64,000 nt of DNA. Origin: Monodelphis domestica (taxonomy: Eukaryota; Chordata; Mammalia; Didelphimorphia; Didelphidae). Positions 1 through 14,900 of this stretch are shown piece after piece. Location: positions 75,696,305 through 75,760,304 of the forward strand of contig NC_077227.1 of the NCBI RefSeq assembly GCF_027887165.1, given 5' to 3'. A model generated the notes under the pieces. The model had not been told where the DNA came from, did no database searches, and worked only from the letters and a program-made list of their open reading frames with translations. The translations under genes were made by a program, and so were the position numbers. The stretch's first letter is position 1; the number at the start of each line of letters is the position of its first letter.

Positions 1-884
1 ACATTTGTGAGAAGTGATCTTACACTATAGCAAATTATTGAGTATTCATGTTTTTCCTGCTTTACTAAGGAATGAATATATAGACAAAGGCTGAAGAGCA
101 AATGGATATATTGTATTTAATTATTCAAAATATAAAAACTTTGTTATCCTGAGATATGCAAATGCCATTACAATTTTTTTAAACAATAAAATGTGTTGTA
201 ATGGGATTTGGCCTGAATCAATAATGGTAAAGATCATATTAAAATTAGTTAAGTGAAAAAACTTGAATTTGATAAAGCTATTTCTTTTCATGGGGAGAAA
301 AATTCCAATTATAGGTATCCAAGTGGAAGAAAAATGCAAAAAGACTGAAAGATGGAGGGGCAGAATTGGGGAGAGAAGATACTGAAAGCTAAGCTAACCT
401 GTATAAACAACAGAAATGATCAAGTCCTGAGAAAGCAAACAAGCATAGCTATGTTGTCAAGGAAGTGATGGTCTTTGGGCGACTCTAAAAAGGTCATTTG
501 GAACCTGATAAAGGGACAACAGAAAAGGCAAAGGAATGAAGTGCTAGATAAAATGCCAATAGCAACTATTAAAAGTGTTTTGGGTAGTTTTGAGAGAGAA
601 CAGTTAGATTTTTTTCCATCTGTATTTCACACAATTTAAGAGTAATAACTTACTTGAGAATGAGAATACAATTGGTCCCAGACCTTGTAATTAAAAAACA
701 CATACTCAAAAAATCCAAAAATCATTTCCAATAAATCAATAATATGAAGGATAATTTACACAAAAAACATGATAAAATGTATTTAGCCTAAGCAATGATC
801 ACAGTGAAGCATATTAGCTATACACACATAAATGCTTTCCTGTATTTAATGTTTTCCCCCTTTCCATACCCTTCACCCCCAAAT
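1..884. other. Downstream of ENTPD7, unassigned
   Basis: AT-rich, no exon, RNA gene or recognisable repeat. The short ORFs have no coding character. Confidence 0.5.
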
Positions 885-2760
885 ACCTTATGTATTGAAT
901 GTGATTTATTGGCAGTTGATTAGACAGCATTCTAAACACTTGGAGGCCAAGGCAGGAAAGAAAAATGCAACTGGATTGGTGCCAATTCACTGCCCCACCC
1001 TGACCTCTAACATATTTCTGTGTTTTTAAATCTCAACCAAATATGTTTTTACTATAAAATATAAAGCAAAGAAATGGTGGAAAAAAGACTCAAATTGAGA
1101 CAGAGTATTAATATAAGCCTAATGTAGTGTAGGAAATATTTCCAAAGAAAGCTAAAGAATCCCTGTATTAGGTTCATTTAACATTTCCCTGAAAGAAACA
1201 TGGAGATCTTTGCCTTCTCTATTAACTAAAACATCAATTTGAGGCATGTCTGGAACCCTTTTGCCTCCAGTTCTCTCCAAGCAAGCAGGTATATTTCCAC
1301 CATTGTACCCACTGAAATTGCTGTTTAATTTAGGGATCTTTTTTTTTACTCATGCTAAGTGAAAGGGAAACCAAGAAAAAAATTGTGGGAAGGGAAAGTC
1401 AGAATGGCTTATGGGGGAAGATCAAAAGTAAAGAGGTGATTTCGTAAGAAAAACTGAGGGGAATAAATTGTCAAAGGTTGCAAGAACAGGCAAACCAAAG
1501 GTGCCTAAGGAGAACTGATTAAAAACTGTCATTCCATGACATCCTATAAAAGCCTGCCCTTTTGGCTCTAACAGTCTAGTCTAATTATTGCTGCCCTTTT
1601 CTTATCCTTATTCATGAAATGTTGGTAGAGCTGTTGGAGTGGGGAGGAGGTCTTTTAGAGAATGATCAAAACTGGCCAGATCAGACCTTCCTGCCTCCAA
1701 TTCTGCTACCTCCAGAAAATCCTGAAGGCAAAAACTAGAACTGTTTAAAAAATGACTTTTACTGCTTCCCTCCCCCCCCCCCCCAAATCCTGACACTTCC
1801 CTACCCTTCTACACAAACACATCCCTTCTGACCCTATACATCTATGTAGGCAGTGAATGAAGTGGCAACTGAGAATCCAGGTACAAAGGCTCAGATTCAA
1901 TGGGTTTGGGGGGGACAGGAACCTTAACTTAAAAACAAAACCAAACCTGAGGGCCCTGCGTTATCACAGCTTCTAGAGTCCCACAAGCATATTTAAGGCT
2001 CAAGAAGCAAAAATAATGCCGAGTTTTAGTCTTTTCAACAATTTCAACAAATCGATATGGACAAAATTGATCTGCGTCAAGCAGACAAGAAACCCAAGTC
2101 TTTGATGGGCCCCTTAGAATGGGCATATCCCATGTAAGTCACGTTAGCAGCAAGCCTGGGCCAGAGGCCTTAGGCAACCCTATGAGAGCTTCACTGCTGA
2201 GTAAAAAGAGAATTCACTTGTGTTATTTCAATTTCCTAGAAGTTCTGCTGGTCCACGGGCACAAAAGATCCTTGGATCATTATTAAAAGCTGTGGATCTC
2301 CACATATGGGATTTCTCTGTTACAGAGAAAGAAAAGCCTGCCACACTTCCTAAATCGATCAGGCCTGGTATCAGCTGCCTCAAGTTCCAGTATCCTCTCG
2401 CCCAGGGCCACACACTCCCTTCTTTATCTAGGGAAGTGAGGGCTGGGTATAGTCCATGGATACTGTTCCTCCAATACCAAACCCTCCCTGATCAAAGGGG
2501 CAGAAGGACATCTTGTGGCCATCAGGCAGAGAGAGGAAGGCTGAGTGCCTCGTATCAGACCAGAGCGTCTCAGCTACATAACTTCACAGATCGGGTCATG
2601 GCTTCTCTTGGATAGCTGGCCTTGGGAAGGAAGAGGTGAAAACACAACAACAGTAGCCTGGGATCACCGAAGAAGCCTCTGAGGCAGACTGAGGATGGGC
2701 CCAGGACGCCCTGAGCTTCAGTTCTCTGGTTCTTGAGTTGCTTTGGTCCTGGAGCAGACA
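885..2760 (-). other. ENTPD7: Putative ENTPD7 3' UTR
   Basis: Downstream of the stop, the first convincing minus-strand AATAAA is at 910-905. A G/T-rich stretch follows about 25-50 nt further on, as expected of a cleavage site near 885. That would make a 3' UTR of about 1.9 kb. The ORFs seen here on either strand have no recognisable product. The UTR end is inference; a poly(C) run lies at 1771-1784. Confidence 0.4.
905..910 (-). terminator. Candidate poly(A) signal of ENTPD7
   Basis: Minus-strand AATAAA followed by a G/T-rich downstream element (ggtatttgggggtgaagg). A weaker ATTAAA lies at 849-844. Confidence 0.4.
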
Positions 2761-2992
2761 TCATGGTCCCACCTGCACCCCGATGATAGGCACCATCTCT
2801 TCTATCCACAGCAGATCTAGGGGGGCGGAGGCTCCAGTTTGTCTACGGTGAATCCTGCGCAGCCGAAGAAGGTATAAGATGATAGCCAGAAGCACCACCA
2901 GGATACAGGCAAAGAAAAGATAGTGGTTGTACACAAAGGAGAGACGCAACCAGCCATTGTGAACCTGCCGGACACCCTCCTGGCGTAGATCC
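2761..2992 (-). CDS. ENTPD7: ENTPD7 last coding exon 12 and stop
   Basis: Residues 529-604 followed by TGA at 2763-2761. It encodes the juxtamembrane stretch, the C-terminal membrane helix ([19 protein letters not shown]), a basic stop-transfer cluster RLRRIHRR and the tail ending GVQVGP. Acceptor gtttgcctag. Confidence 0.95.
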
Positions 2993-5900
2993 CTAGGCAA
3001 ACAATTGGGGGTTGAGAAAAATACCATTAACATAGACAAAAAATTATTTTTAATAGAGTATTATGTCCCCACTAGATTCACTTTCCCTAAATATTCTACA
3101 GCTCCAGCTACAAGTAGAGATGAGACCCACTAAGCAGAGTGGATGGAGAATTCCTCAAGTACTTGACCCTTTCTACCATTCCAGGCTGAGCCAAGAGTGC
3201 CATCTTTCCATCCCCCACCCCACCCCCACCCCTGGATTTGTTCTCTTCCTCACTGGGGCACTGGGAGAAGCTATAAAGGAAGCCTCTCCTAACCCACCTC
3301 TGTGCCTAAGTCAGGTAACTCTCAGCTCAGGAAGTACAGAGATTTAAATACCACCAAATGTGTCCAGCTTTACCTGAGTGGTAGGAAACGTGTTTTATAC
3401 AAAATGGCTCCTAGGGTCCACTGCACCTCCCGGTCATACACCAACTGGGCAGTTTGCAGGTTCGAGTAATTATAAGGGAAGTGAAATCCTTTGTGAAGAA
3501 CTTGGTACATCCAGGCTGACTTAAAACACTGATATCTGCAAAGAGAGCAGGCCTACTCTTCAAATCCCCCCTTTGAGCTCCATGCCTTCTCCCTCTTAGC
3601 TTTCTCTCTGACTGAAGCCTCATTCACATGACTTTCCCACTGCCACCCTCCTCTCATGCAGCCCCAAAGATTTCCTCTTCATTTTCTTCCCCTCTGATGA
3701 ATTTAGGGGTTCCTGAGTCTCCTAGAACATGGCCCACTTTGATACCTACTCACATCCTCCACAACAACCAACCTTGCCTTCCACCTAAAGGCCAGATTAG
3801 GCCAGGAGCCCTCCTCCTGTCCCTGTGACATTCAAGAAGGAAAAGGAAGTCCCTTACTTAAGTCGGTGCTGGTCTGCGTGTGATGAGAAGAGGCCATTCT
3901 TGAATCTCTGACTTAGTACAGGCCATGCCATACTGCAGTAATCCTGAGTTGGAAACATAAAGAGGACGTGTGGCATAAACCACGGAGGATAAACTCAAAA
4001 AGGGAAATTTACAATCCATCCCATTCATACTTATTATGCTGATAAAAGAAGATCTAGGATGAGGAAGTAGGGAAAGCTCAGGATTCAGAAAGAAGAGGCC
4101 TGGGTTTGAGTGCCAGGTTTGCATCTTCTCCCAGGCAAACTCTTACCAAGTATTCTGACTGCTCAGTTTCTTTCCTGCCAGAATAGGACAAGAACATTTG
4201 CCCTGACTACCTCACAGGGTTGATACGAGGGAGAACATTCTGCAAACCTTAAATACAGATTTAATACATTATGAACATAACATCTATTTGGTCCACAGAC
4301 TAATAATTATGGGGAAATGAAAATAAAGGAGAGAAGAAAAGGGAAGGGGAAGGGAATAAACATTTCTGTGGGGCCTATTCTTTGTCAGGTACTGTGCCAA
4401 GTGCTTTTTGTAAATATCTCATTTGGTCCTTACAACAACTCTGTGAAGTACATGCTATTATTATCCCCTTTTTACAGTTGAGTAAACCAAGGCAGACAGA
4501 CATTAAGTAACTTGCCCAGGGTCACATAGCTAGTAAATATCTGAGGCAGTATTTGAACTCAAGTCTTCCTACCTCTTCCTTCCTGCCTTTTTCTTTTCTT
4601 TACTTTATTTTGGGGGAGGGGGCATTCTGGAGAGTTTATTTAAGGGGATGTGAATCAGATGGATATGACTAGATTTGAACACTTCTTCTAAAAAGAAATA
4701 TCTTGTAGACTTAGTCTCAAATCAAATTTAGTTAAAAGAAAAAAAACTGCTCCAAACAAAACTCTTCTGCATACCTGAAGACAAATACTTGAAAAAAGGA
4801 GCTATATGTAGCAAAAAAGAGTGTAAACACCATCAGCTGCCTCTGAAATAGTGAAGAAAGTCATGCCAATACTAAATATTAAGGTATTTTTCCTATGTTT
4901 TTTGAAAAAGATACAGGTCCTTTAGTTCCATGTCTTCAAATCCACCCCATAATAACAAAAGGATTATGCCATCATTTTAGCTTAATAACAGATACCTAAT
5001 ATATGCTTTTCTCTCCATGCTACCATGTCTCCAAAGACTTCTCTGTCTTGATACTTCGTAGTAAATAAGGTTCCTTCTACAGATGACATTTCCAAACAAG
5101 GCTGGCCTTCTTGATGAACACATAGAACAGTAGACTGCAGACCGTTCAACTGTTAGCCAATAAGATCAAGAAAAGGTCTCCTGATCTAAATTCTATCTGA
5201 TCTGAAATCTATCTAATCTAAAATTATCTACCTAAATCTAGCAAATCTAAATCTATCAAAATCTATCTAATGTGGAAATAGGTTTTGAACAATGATACAT
5301 GTAAATCCCAGTAGAATTGCTTGTCAGCTCCAGGAGATGGGAAGGAAAGAGCATGAATCATGTAACATGGAAAAATATTCTAAACTAACTAATTAAATAA
5401 AACATTTTTTGAATTCTGTCACTGTTCATTGTTATGCTCACATCACAACCACTCTATTAATTGGTTGAATTACTCTGGCAATAAAGTAAAACATAGGTAT
5501 CATCCCTAGAAAGAGCAACACTTTATAAGCCATTAGTACCCGATTAGGTAATAATTGTCCTACTACTACTACTAAGGGAGAAGGGTGGTACACTGGAAAA
5601 ACCTTGAATTTGTCAAATTTCTGACACTTAGTAGCATGTGGTCTTCAGCAACTCACTCCTTGAGCTTTAATTTCTTTATCTGTAAGATGAGGCTACTAAT
5701 TAACATTATCTTTAAGGACTTTTCCACACTCTAAATTCTATGATACCTTTGAGAATTAATATGAGGAAATGGGGACACAAAGAATTTTTATGATGTTCTG
5801 TGACATAGGGGTAATAGAGGAGTTCTGGAGAGAATAAACCAGAGGGCACTGAATACAGGAGGGGACTCTGGGAGGATGCTGGAAGGTGAGAGGCCAGTAC

Positions 5901-8900
5901 TGAAAAATGAAGTGAAAATATTCAGTCATTTCAGTTGTGCAATCCCATTTCAGAGTTTCTTGGCAAACACACTGGAGTGGTCTGCCATTTCTTCCTCCAG
6001 CTCATTTGACATATAAGGAAACTGAGGCAAATGGGGTTAAGTGACTTGCCTGGGGACAGATAACTAGCAAGTGTCTGAGGCTATATTTGAACTCAGGAAG
6101 AGGAATCTTGCTGACTTATCTATCTATTGTACCACCTAGCCGCCCTAAAAAGTTGGATCTAGATTTAACTTATTTTCCCAAATTTGCCTACAGGCCAGCT
6201 CAATTCCTTAAAAGTACCTGGGGAAAGAAGGAACATGATAGTAGAAAAGTAAGTCAGGTGTGAAGGAAAGAGAAAAGTCTATGAGACTTAACATCTCCCA
6301 CTGACTACTTTCCCTTGCCTAGGGTTTCCCTTACTCTGCTCTTCCCTAGTTCTCCTCCTACTTATCTAATTGAGCCTTCATTGTTTTCTCTGTTGTATGG
6401 AGAACCTATGATTGTTCCTGAGCCCATTTCCTTTCTCTCTTACCCTTTTCTCTGGGTAATATCATCCCTCATGGGCTCACTGCCAACTCTCTGCAGATGA
6501 CTCCAACCCTAATCACTGTCTTGATCTCTACTCAGTATCATCACCAAATATTGGGTATTTCCTCTTCCCCTAGGTGTCTCAATGTGTACAAAACACAACT
6601 CATTACCTGCCTTCCTACCCCTTTGTCCACTGCTCCAAATGTTCCTTTTCCTGTTGAGTGCCACCAGTTTTCCCAAGATTGCTATCTCAAGAGTCATCCT
6701 TAATTCTTCCTTCTTCTTTATCCCCCTTATATGCAATTAGATTTCTAAGTATTCATAAAGAAAAGGCCAGAACTAGGTGGAAAGTTTGATATCCAAACAC
6801 AAATCAAGAGAAAAGGGAAAAGGTAAATAAGAAAGAGAGGGAAAAGGGGAAATTTTTTTTTATTCAAACTCTCTTCTTTAAGGGCTACAATTAAATCAAA
6901 TTATATATAATATATATATATATATTAATATATGGGGAAAATGTTATTTGTAACTCTCAAAAATTGTATTCATTATCATAGTAATTAGAAGAACCACTCA
7001 AAGGAAAAGACTGAGGCATTAAGGGCTATAAATAAAAGAAAAAAGGTGGGGGGGGGGGAATCGATGATGGTACCAAGTGGTACTTGAAGAAATAAAATAA
7101 ATAGGATAATCTTTATCACACAAAGATACACATGGGAAGGGGAGGGGAAGAATACTCTTATAAGAAGGAGAGGAAGAGAGAGTGCTAATACTTAAACCTT
7201 ACTCTCAGTGAAATCAATTCTGAGAGGGAAAAGCATCTAGATCCATTGGGAATTTGAATTCTATCTTATCCTACAGGGTAAGTGAGAAGGGAAAACTAAG
7301 GGGGGTAGCGAAGAGGGAGTATAAAAAAATGGAGGGAAGGAGAGGGGAGAGGGAACTTAACAGACCCTAAATCAAAAAAAAAAACAAGAAGGGAACAAAA
7401 AGGGAGGGACTAGAAAGGGAAGCATATCAAGGGAGGGGATTGATTAAAAGTAAATCACTAGATTAAAAGGATCTAACAAAAGAAGAAAGGACAGAACTAG
7501 GAGAGGATATCAAAATGCTAGGGAATTCACAAGTGACTATCATAACCTTGAACATGAATGGAATGAACTCACCCATAAAACAGAAGAATAGGAGAGTGGA
7601 TTAGAATCCAAAATTTTACTATATGTTGTCTACAAGAAACACACCTGAACCGGCTAGATACTCACAAGGTGAGAATCAAAGGTTGGAGCAAGATCTATTG
7701 GGCCTCGACTGATAGAAAGAAGGCAGGAGTTGCAATCATGATATAAGACAAAGCCAAAGTAAAAATAGATCTGATTAAAAGGGATAGGGAAGGTAAATAC
7801 ATCCTGATAAAAGGGAGCACAGACAATGAGGAAATATCACTAATCAACATGTATGCACCAAATTTCTAAAGGAGAAACTAGTAGAATTGAAGAAGGAAAT
7901 AGATAGCAAAACTATACTAGTGGGAGACCTGAACCAACCACTATCAAATTTAGATAAATAAAAAATAAATAAGAGGTAAACGATGTAAATGAAATTTTAG
8001 AAAAATTAGAGTTAATAGATATATGGAGAAAAATAAATAGGGACAAAAAAGAATACACCTTCTTTTCAGCAGCACATGGTACATTCACAAAAGACTGACC
8101 ATATACTAGGTCATAAAAACATGGCATACAAATGTAGAAAAGCAGAAATAATAAATGCAACCTTTTCAGATCATAAGGCAATAAAATAATGATCAGTAAG
8201 GATATACGGAGAGCCAAATCAAAAATAAATTGGAAATTAAATAATATGATTCTCCAAAATTGATTAGTTGGAGAACAAACCATAGAAACAATTAATAATT
8301 TCATTGAAGAAAATGACAATGATGAGACATCCTTTCAAAATCTATGGGATGCAGCCAAAGAAGCACTCAGGGGAAAATTTATATCCTTGAGTTCATATAT
8401 TAACAAACTAGGGAAGGCAGAGATCAATGAATTGGACATGCAAATCAAAAAACTTGAAAGCGAACAAATTAAAACCCCCCATAAGAAAACTAAATTAGAG
8501 ATCCTAAAAATTAAGGGAGAAATTAATAAAATTGAAAGTGAAAGAACTACTGAAATAATCAATAAGACTAGAAGCTGATATTTTGAAAAAACAAAAAAAT
8601 AGACAAAGTACTGGTCAATCTAATAAAAAAAAAGGAAAGAAGAAAACCAAATTAACACTATCATAGATGAAAAGGGAGAGTTCACCTCCAACAAAAGAGG
8701 AAATTAAGGCAATCATTAAAAACTTTTGCCCAGTTATATGGCAATAAGTATGCCAATCTAGGTGATATGGATGAATATCTACAAAAATATAAATTGCCTA
8801 GATTAACAAAAGAAGAAATAGAATTCTTAAGTAATCCCATATCAGAAAAAGAAATTGAACAGGCCATCAAAGAACTCCCTAAGAAAAAATCCCCAGGACC

Positions 8901-11900
8901 TGGTGGATTCACAAGTGAATTCTATCAAACATTCAAAGAACACCTAATCTCAATACTATACAAACTATTTGACATAATAAGAAAAGAGGGAGTTCTAACA
9001 ATTTCCTTTTATGACACAAATATGGTACTGATTCCAAAGCCAGGCAGTTTAAAAATGGAGAAAGAAAACTACAGACCAATCTCCTTAATGAACATAGATG
9101 CAAAAAATCTTAAATAGGATACTAGCAAAAGGACTCCAGCAAGTGATCAGGAGGGTTATTCACTATGATCAGGTGGGATTTATACCAGGAATGCAAGGAT
9201 GGTTCAATATCAGGAAAACTATCCACATAATTGACCACATCAACAAGCAAACCAACAAAAATCACATGATTATCTCAATAGACACAGAAAAAGCCTTTGA
9301 CAAAATACAATACTCATTCCTATTGAAAACACTAGAAAGTATAGGAATAGAAGGATCTTTCCTAAAAATAATAAACAGTATCTATCTAAAACCATCAGCC
9401 AACATCATCTGCAATGGGGATAAACTAGATGCATTCCCAATAAGATCAGGAGTGAAACAAGGATGCCCCTTATCACTTGTATTATTTAACATTGTACTAG
9501 AAACACAAGTAGTAGCAATTAGAGAATAAAAAGAAATTAAAGGTATTAAAATTGGCAATGAAGAGACAAAGCTATCACTCTGCAGATGATATGATGGTCT
9601 TAGTTAAAGAATCCTAGAGAATCAACTAAAAAGCTAGTGAAAATAACAACTTTAGCAGATGCAGAATACAAAATAAATCCACATAAGTCATCAGCATTTC
9701 TATATATCTCCAACACATCTCACCAGTGTGGAAAGGAAACTAGACTAATAGTTTGTGGGGAGGAAGGGCCAACTGGGAGGGGCAGTTGGGTCTTGTGACT
9801 AGCACTTCCTTCCTGCCGGGTGGGACTTGCTTCCGGGTGTTGGAGGAGAGAGGAGCGTGGTCAGCCCAGTTTGGAGTGGCATGCTCTTCTTGGTTCAGCT
9901 GGAAGACACAGGCTTCTGAAGGTCAGATTTGTTCTTGTTTGCTTTCTGTGGACTGCTAAGATTCTGAATTAGAACAACGAGAAAAATTTCCAAGAAAAGA
10001 GTAGAAGACATACTGAAGCTCAGTGTGCCAAAGACTAAGAAACAACTGAGAGCCTTTTTGGGAGTGACAGGTTTCTGTACACAATGGATCCCAGGCTATA
10101 GCCAAATAACAAAATGCCTTAAGGACTTAACCAAAAACACAGTCACAGAACCTTTGAAACTAATGAAAGAGCATCTCCAAGCCTTGGCACAGCTCAAAGA
10201 AGCAATCATAACAGCTCCAGCCTTAGGTATTCCAGACTACAACAAAGAATTCCATCTCTTTGTACATGAAGCAAGAGGCATAGCTTCTGGAGTGTTAGTC
10301 CAAACTTTAGGACCCAATTTTAGGCCAATGGCATATTATAGTACACAGCTAGATATAATTGAGAAAGAAATGATTCCCTGTTTGAGAGCAATTGCAGCCA
10401 CGGCAACCATGATCCAAAAGTCATCTGATTTGGTATTAGGATCAAAACTTAATGTCTACTCTGCAGACCAACTAGAATCCATATTGAAGAAATGTCATTT
10501 ACAAGCTTTCACACAGCAAAGACTTTCTCAATATGAAATTGTGTTACTAAGCAACGAAAACATCACTTTAAAACATTGCCAACCATTGAATCCGGCATCC
10601 TTGATTCCAGATCTACCATTGGAAGGGGAACCCATACATAATTGCCAAGAAACAATTTCAGTAGTAGAAAAAACAAGATATGATTTAAAAGACACTCCCC
10701 TGGAACAACCCAACATTGAAATGTATACCGATGGTTCAAGCAAGATAGTTAACGGAGAAAGGTATACTGGAGCAGCAGTAGTAACACTAACAGAGACATT
10801 ATGGTATGCATCCTTACCAAAGCACGTGAGCGCTCAAGGGGAAGAGCTAGTTGCTTTATTAAATGCTTTGCAAATCAGTAAAGATAAACAGGTCAATATT
10901 TACACAGATTCACAGTATGCATTTTCAGTAATTCATGCCACTGCAGAAATTTGGAAACATAGAGGATTTTTGACAAGTGCAGGTAAAGAGATCGCATATG
11001 CCAAACTAATAATGCAATTTCTTGAGGCTGTACAACTTCCCAAGGAAGTGGCAATAATCCACTGTAGATCACACACAGGGGCTAATGATCGTGTGTCTTT
11101 AGGAAACCATAGAGCTGACATTACAGCAAAATTTGGAGCTAGAGAAGGACCTTTTCATGTATTGAATTTCTCAATAGTTGAGCAGGACAATCTAACTGAT
11201 GCCTATAATCAGCAGGAAATTCAATCGTGGATAAAGAACTTAGGAGCAAAACAAATAAGAGGAATATGGTTTTCGCAACTAGGCAAGCCCATCCTGCCTA
11301 AAAATTTATTTTATCACGTGTGCAATGCAATACATGCACAAGGACACTGTGGAACCCAAGCTGTGATCGATTCAGTGAGACGATTTTGGACTGCACCAGG
11401 AATATCCTCATATGCCATAAGAATTTGTCAAAAATGTAAAATTTGTATGCAATTCAATCAGGGAGTTTATAAGACCAAAGGCTTAGGAGGTCGTCCCTTA
11501 GCATATACTCCATTTGAATGCATACAGATAGATTTTATCAATATGCCAAAAGACAAAGGGTTTAAGTGGCCTTGTCATCATAGACAGACTGACTAAATGG
11601 CCAGAAGTTTTTCCTTCCAAAAAGCACAATGCAGCATTTGTGGTCAAAATCCTATTAAAAGAAATCATACCTAGATGTGGGATTCCCTCAAAATTGGACT
11701 CAGACCGTGGAAGTCACTTTACTCAGTCAATATTAAATGAAATTTATAAAAATCTAGGAATATAAGCAACATACCACACACCATATCATCCCCAAAGTTC
11801 AGGGCAAGTGGAAAGATTAAATAAAGACATTAAAACATTGATAGGAAAATTTTGTGCAGAAACACACCAAAAATGGACAAACATTCTGCCATTAGTTATG

Positions 11901-14900
11901 TTCCATCTTAGAACACGACCCAGTGGAGATCTGCACATCTCTCCATTTGAGATGCTATATGGACACGCAATTTGGCAAGGAAGGACTTGTAAGCCAGCTT
12001 ACATTGCCATGATAGGTGGAGATTGTCAATTAACAAAATATATACAAGCTTTACAGACAAGAATAGCAAAATTGCATGAAATGGGCTTGATACAACAAAC
12101 AGTACCCCTGGATTACAATTTGCACAACATCAAACCAGGAGACATAGTATACTTAAAAAATTTCAATAGAAAATTGGCTACAGACATAAAATGGACTGGA
12201 CCACATGAAGTATTGCTTACTACCCCAACAGCTATAAAAGTTGCAGGGAAAGACTCATGGTTTCACTGTTCCCACGTGAAACCAGAAAAAGTTCGACACC
12301 ACTGTAATAGACATCGAAGATAATTAGACAACAGATAGGGCTGAGAAATGGAAACAAAAACTGATTAACATAAGAAGTACAACACAAAGAAATAATAGTG
12401 ACACGTAATGTTCGAGACAACTTTCCAGCCCAGAGGAAAAGCAACCCAGAGGAAAAGCATCCCAGAGGAAAAGATTTTTAAAAACCAGCACAGAAGAAAA
12501 GCATCAAGAAAAGATGCTAGAGACAAGAAACAAAGAGGAAAAGCTGAAATAGACAGCTAAGACTTTGAACTTTGTAAATTTGTTTATATAAGAAGAGGAC
12601 AGATCAAAAATGAGACTTATATGTAAGACTGAGTGTGTTGAAATAATAAAACAAAAGTAATTTCACATATTAGGGAAATAGCATGCATCACTACATAACA
12701 TGGAAGAAAGAGATCCATCAGTCAACATGAGAAGTGGAAATCTGAAGAAACTTGATAAGTATTAAATCAACACAACACTATTAGACACAAAACACAAAAT
12801 CACAAACTGACATATTGAGAGACCTTATTTATATAAATAAGTGTCTGAAATTGTATTTATGCAAAATGTAAATAGGTATATAGTTAGTTCCATAAGGTCT
12901 TAGGCAAATAGAAAGATCAATAGATATTTCTAGTTGACTCACATTATGATGTTGAACAATGTATATTGTTGTATTATATGCAAATAATTTCTGTAAATAA
13001 GGTATTAGTTTTAGTTAACTTAGAATAAGTAGTATTACCACTAAGATTCAAATTTTTGTAATAGTTTTGTTCAACATTTATTGTACTGAATTTAATGTAA
13101 AACCCCAAAATTACCCTTACCCTTACTTTCCTGCTAAGAATCCTTAGAGTAGATTTAGTAAATTGGTAACTATAATATAAATATGTGACCTTGTGAAGGT
13201 CACAACAAAAAAAAGGGGACGATTGTGGAAAGGAAACTAGACTAATAGTTTGTGTGGGGGAAGGGCCAACTGGGAGGGGCAGTTGGGTCTTGTGACTAGC
13301 ACTTCCTTTCTGCCGGGTGGGACTTGCTTCCGGGTGTTGGAGGAGAGAGGAGTGTGGTCAGCCCAGTCTGGAGTGGCATGCTCTTCTTGGTTCAGCCGGA
13401 AGACACAGGCTTCTGAAGGTCAGATTTGTTCTTGTTTGCTTTCTGTGTACTGCTAAGATTCTGAATTAGAACAACGAGAGTAGACGGGATTGGGAAAAAC
13501 CCTCCACCAGCCTCTAGGGCCTGGCCCTATACTCTGAAGCAAAGGAAAAACTCCAATTCCAACTGGATTATTAAACTTTATATTATTTGAATTCCCAGTC
13601 AGATAAGTGGACTATCTTTTCTGGTCATAGAGGGAGCTGAACTTCAGTTTCAGTCATTCAAAGACAAACCGTCCTTACTGGACCCCTGCTGTTTCCTCTC
13701 AGCAGGGGGCATCTCCCTCCCTTGCCTCACCAAGCAGTGTTCCCTCTCTCCCCTCAACTACTCCATACCCCATACAAACCTCCCATTTATCTTCCTTTTT
13801 CCCAATCCCATTCCCTTTCCCAATAAATATTACACCAGCAGGAATTAGAAAGGGAAATTCCATTCAAAATCACCCTAGGCAATATAAAATACTTAGGAAT
13901 CTATCTGCCAAGACAAACACAGGAACTATATGAACACAACTACAAAACACTTTCCACATAACTAAAACTAGATCTGAGCAATTGGAAAAACATTAACTGC
14001 TCATGGGTAGGACGAGCTAACATAATAAAAATGACCATCCTACCCAAACGTATCTATTTATTTAGTGCCATACCTACCCAAACTTATCTATTTATTTAGT
14101 GCCATACACATCGAACTTCCAAAAAACTTTTTTACTGAATTAGAAAAAACCATAACAAAGTTCATTTAGAAGAACAAAAGATCAAGGATATCCAGGGAAA
14201 TCATAAAAAAAATGCAAAGGAAGATGGCCTTGCAGTCCCAGATCTCAAACTATACTATAAAACAGTGGTCATCAAAACAATCTGGTACTGGCTAAGAGAC
14301 AGAAAGGAGGATCCGTGGAATAAACTTGGGGTAAGTGACCTCAGTAAGACAGTCTATGACAAGCCAAAAGATCCCAGCTTTTGGGACAAAAAAAAAAAAA
14401 CACTATTTGATAAAAACTGCTGGGAAAATTAGAAGACAGTATGGGAGAGATTAGGCTTGGATAAACACCTCACACCCTACACCAAGATAAACTCAGAATG
14501 GGTGAATGACTTGAACATAAAGAAGGAAACTATAAGTAAATTATGTGAACACAGAATAGTATACATGTCAGACCTTTGGGAAGGGAAAGATTTTAAAACC
14601 AAGAAAGACTTAGAAAGAGTCACAAAAAGTAAAATAAGTAATTTTGACTACATCAAATTAAAAAGCAAAAAGTTTTTATACAAACAAAACCAATGTAACC
14701 AAAATTAGAAGGCAAATAAACTGGGAAACAATCTTCATTACAAAAACCTCTGAAAAAGGTCTAATTACTCAAATTTGCAATAAATCAACTGTACAAAAAA
14801 TCAAGCCATTCTCCAATTGATAAATGGGCAAGGGCCATGAATAGGCAGTTTTCAGCCAAAGAAATCAAAACTATTAATAAGCACATGAAAAAGTCTTCTA

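Larger units (their letters stand above)
9727..13834 (+). mobile_element. Class I (gamma-like) endogenous retrovirus fossil inside the L1
   Basis: Begins TGTGG, ends TTACA, and is flanked by a 4-bp duplication CCAG (9723-9726 and 13835-13838), the size usual for class I elements. LTR sequence is present at both ends. A pol-derived region lies between them, and a polypurine tract (aaaaaaaagggga) precedes the right LTR. It is broken in a few places and incomplete: no gag- or env-like part was recognised. Comparable left and right LTR stretches (about 260 bp) differ at about seven sites, near 3%, which suggests insertion within roughly the last several to ten-odd million years, depending on rate. 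It is younger than the L1 and L2 around it. Confidence 0.9.

Noticed and set aside
2220-2615. 131-codon plus-strand ORF
   Set aside because: Lies antisense to the ENTPD7 3' UTR, with no recognisable domain.
7912-8912. Minus-strand ORFs of 75-135 codons
   Set aside because: Antisense of L1 ORF2; hydrophobic composition is the shadow of A-rich L1 coding sequence.
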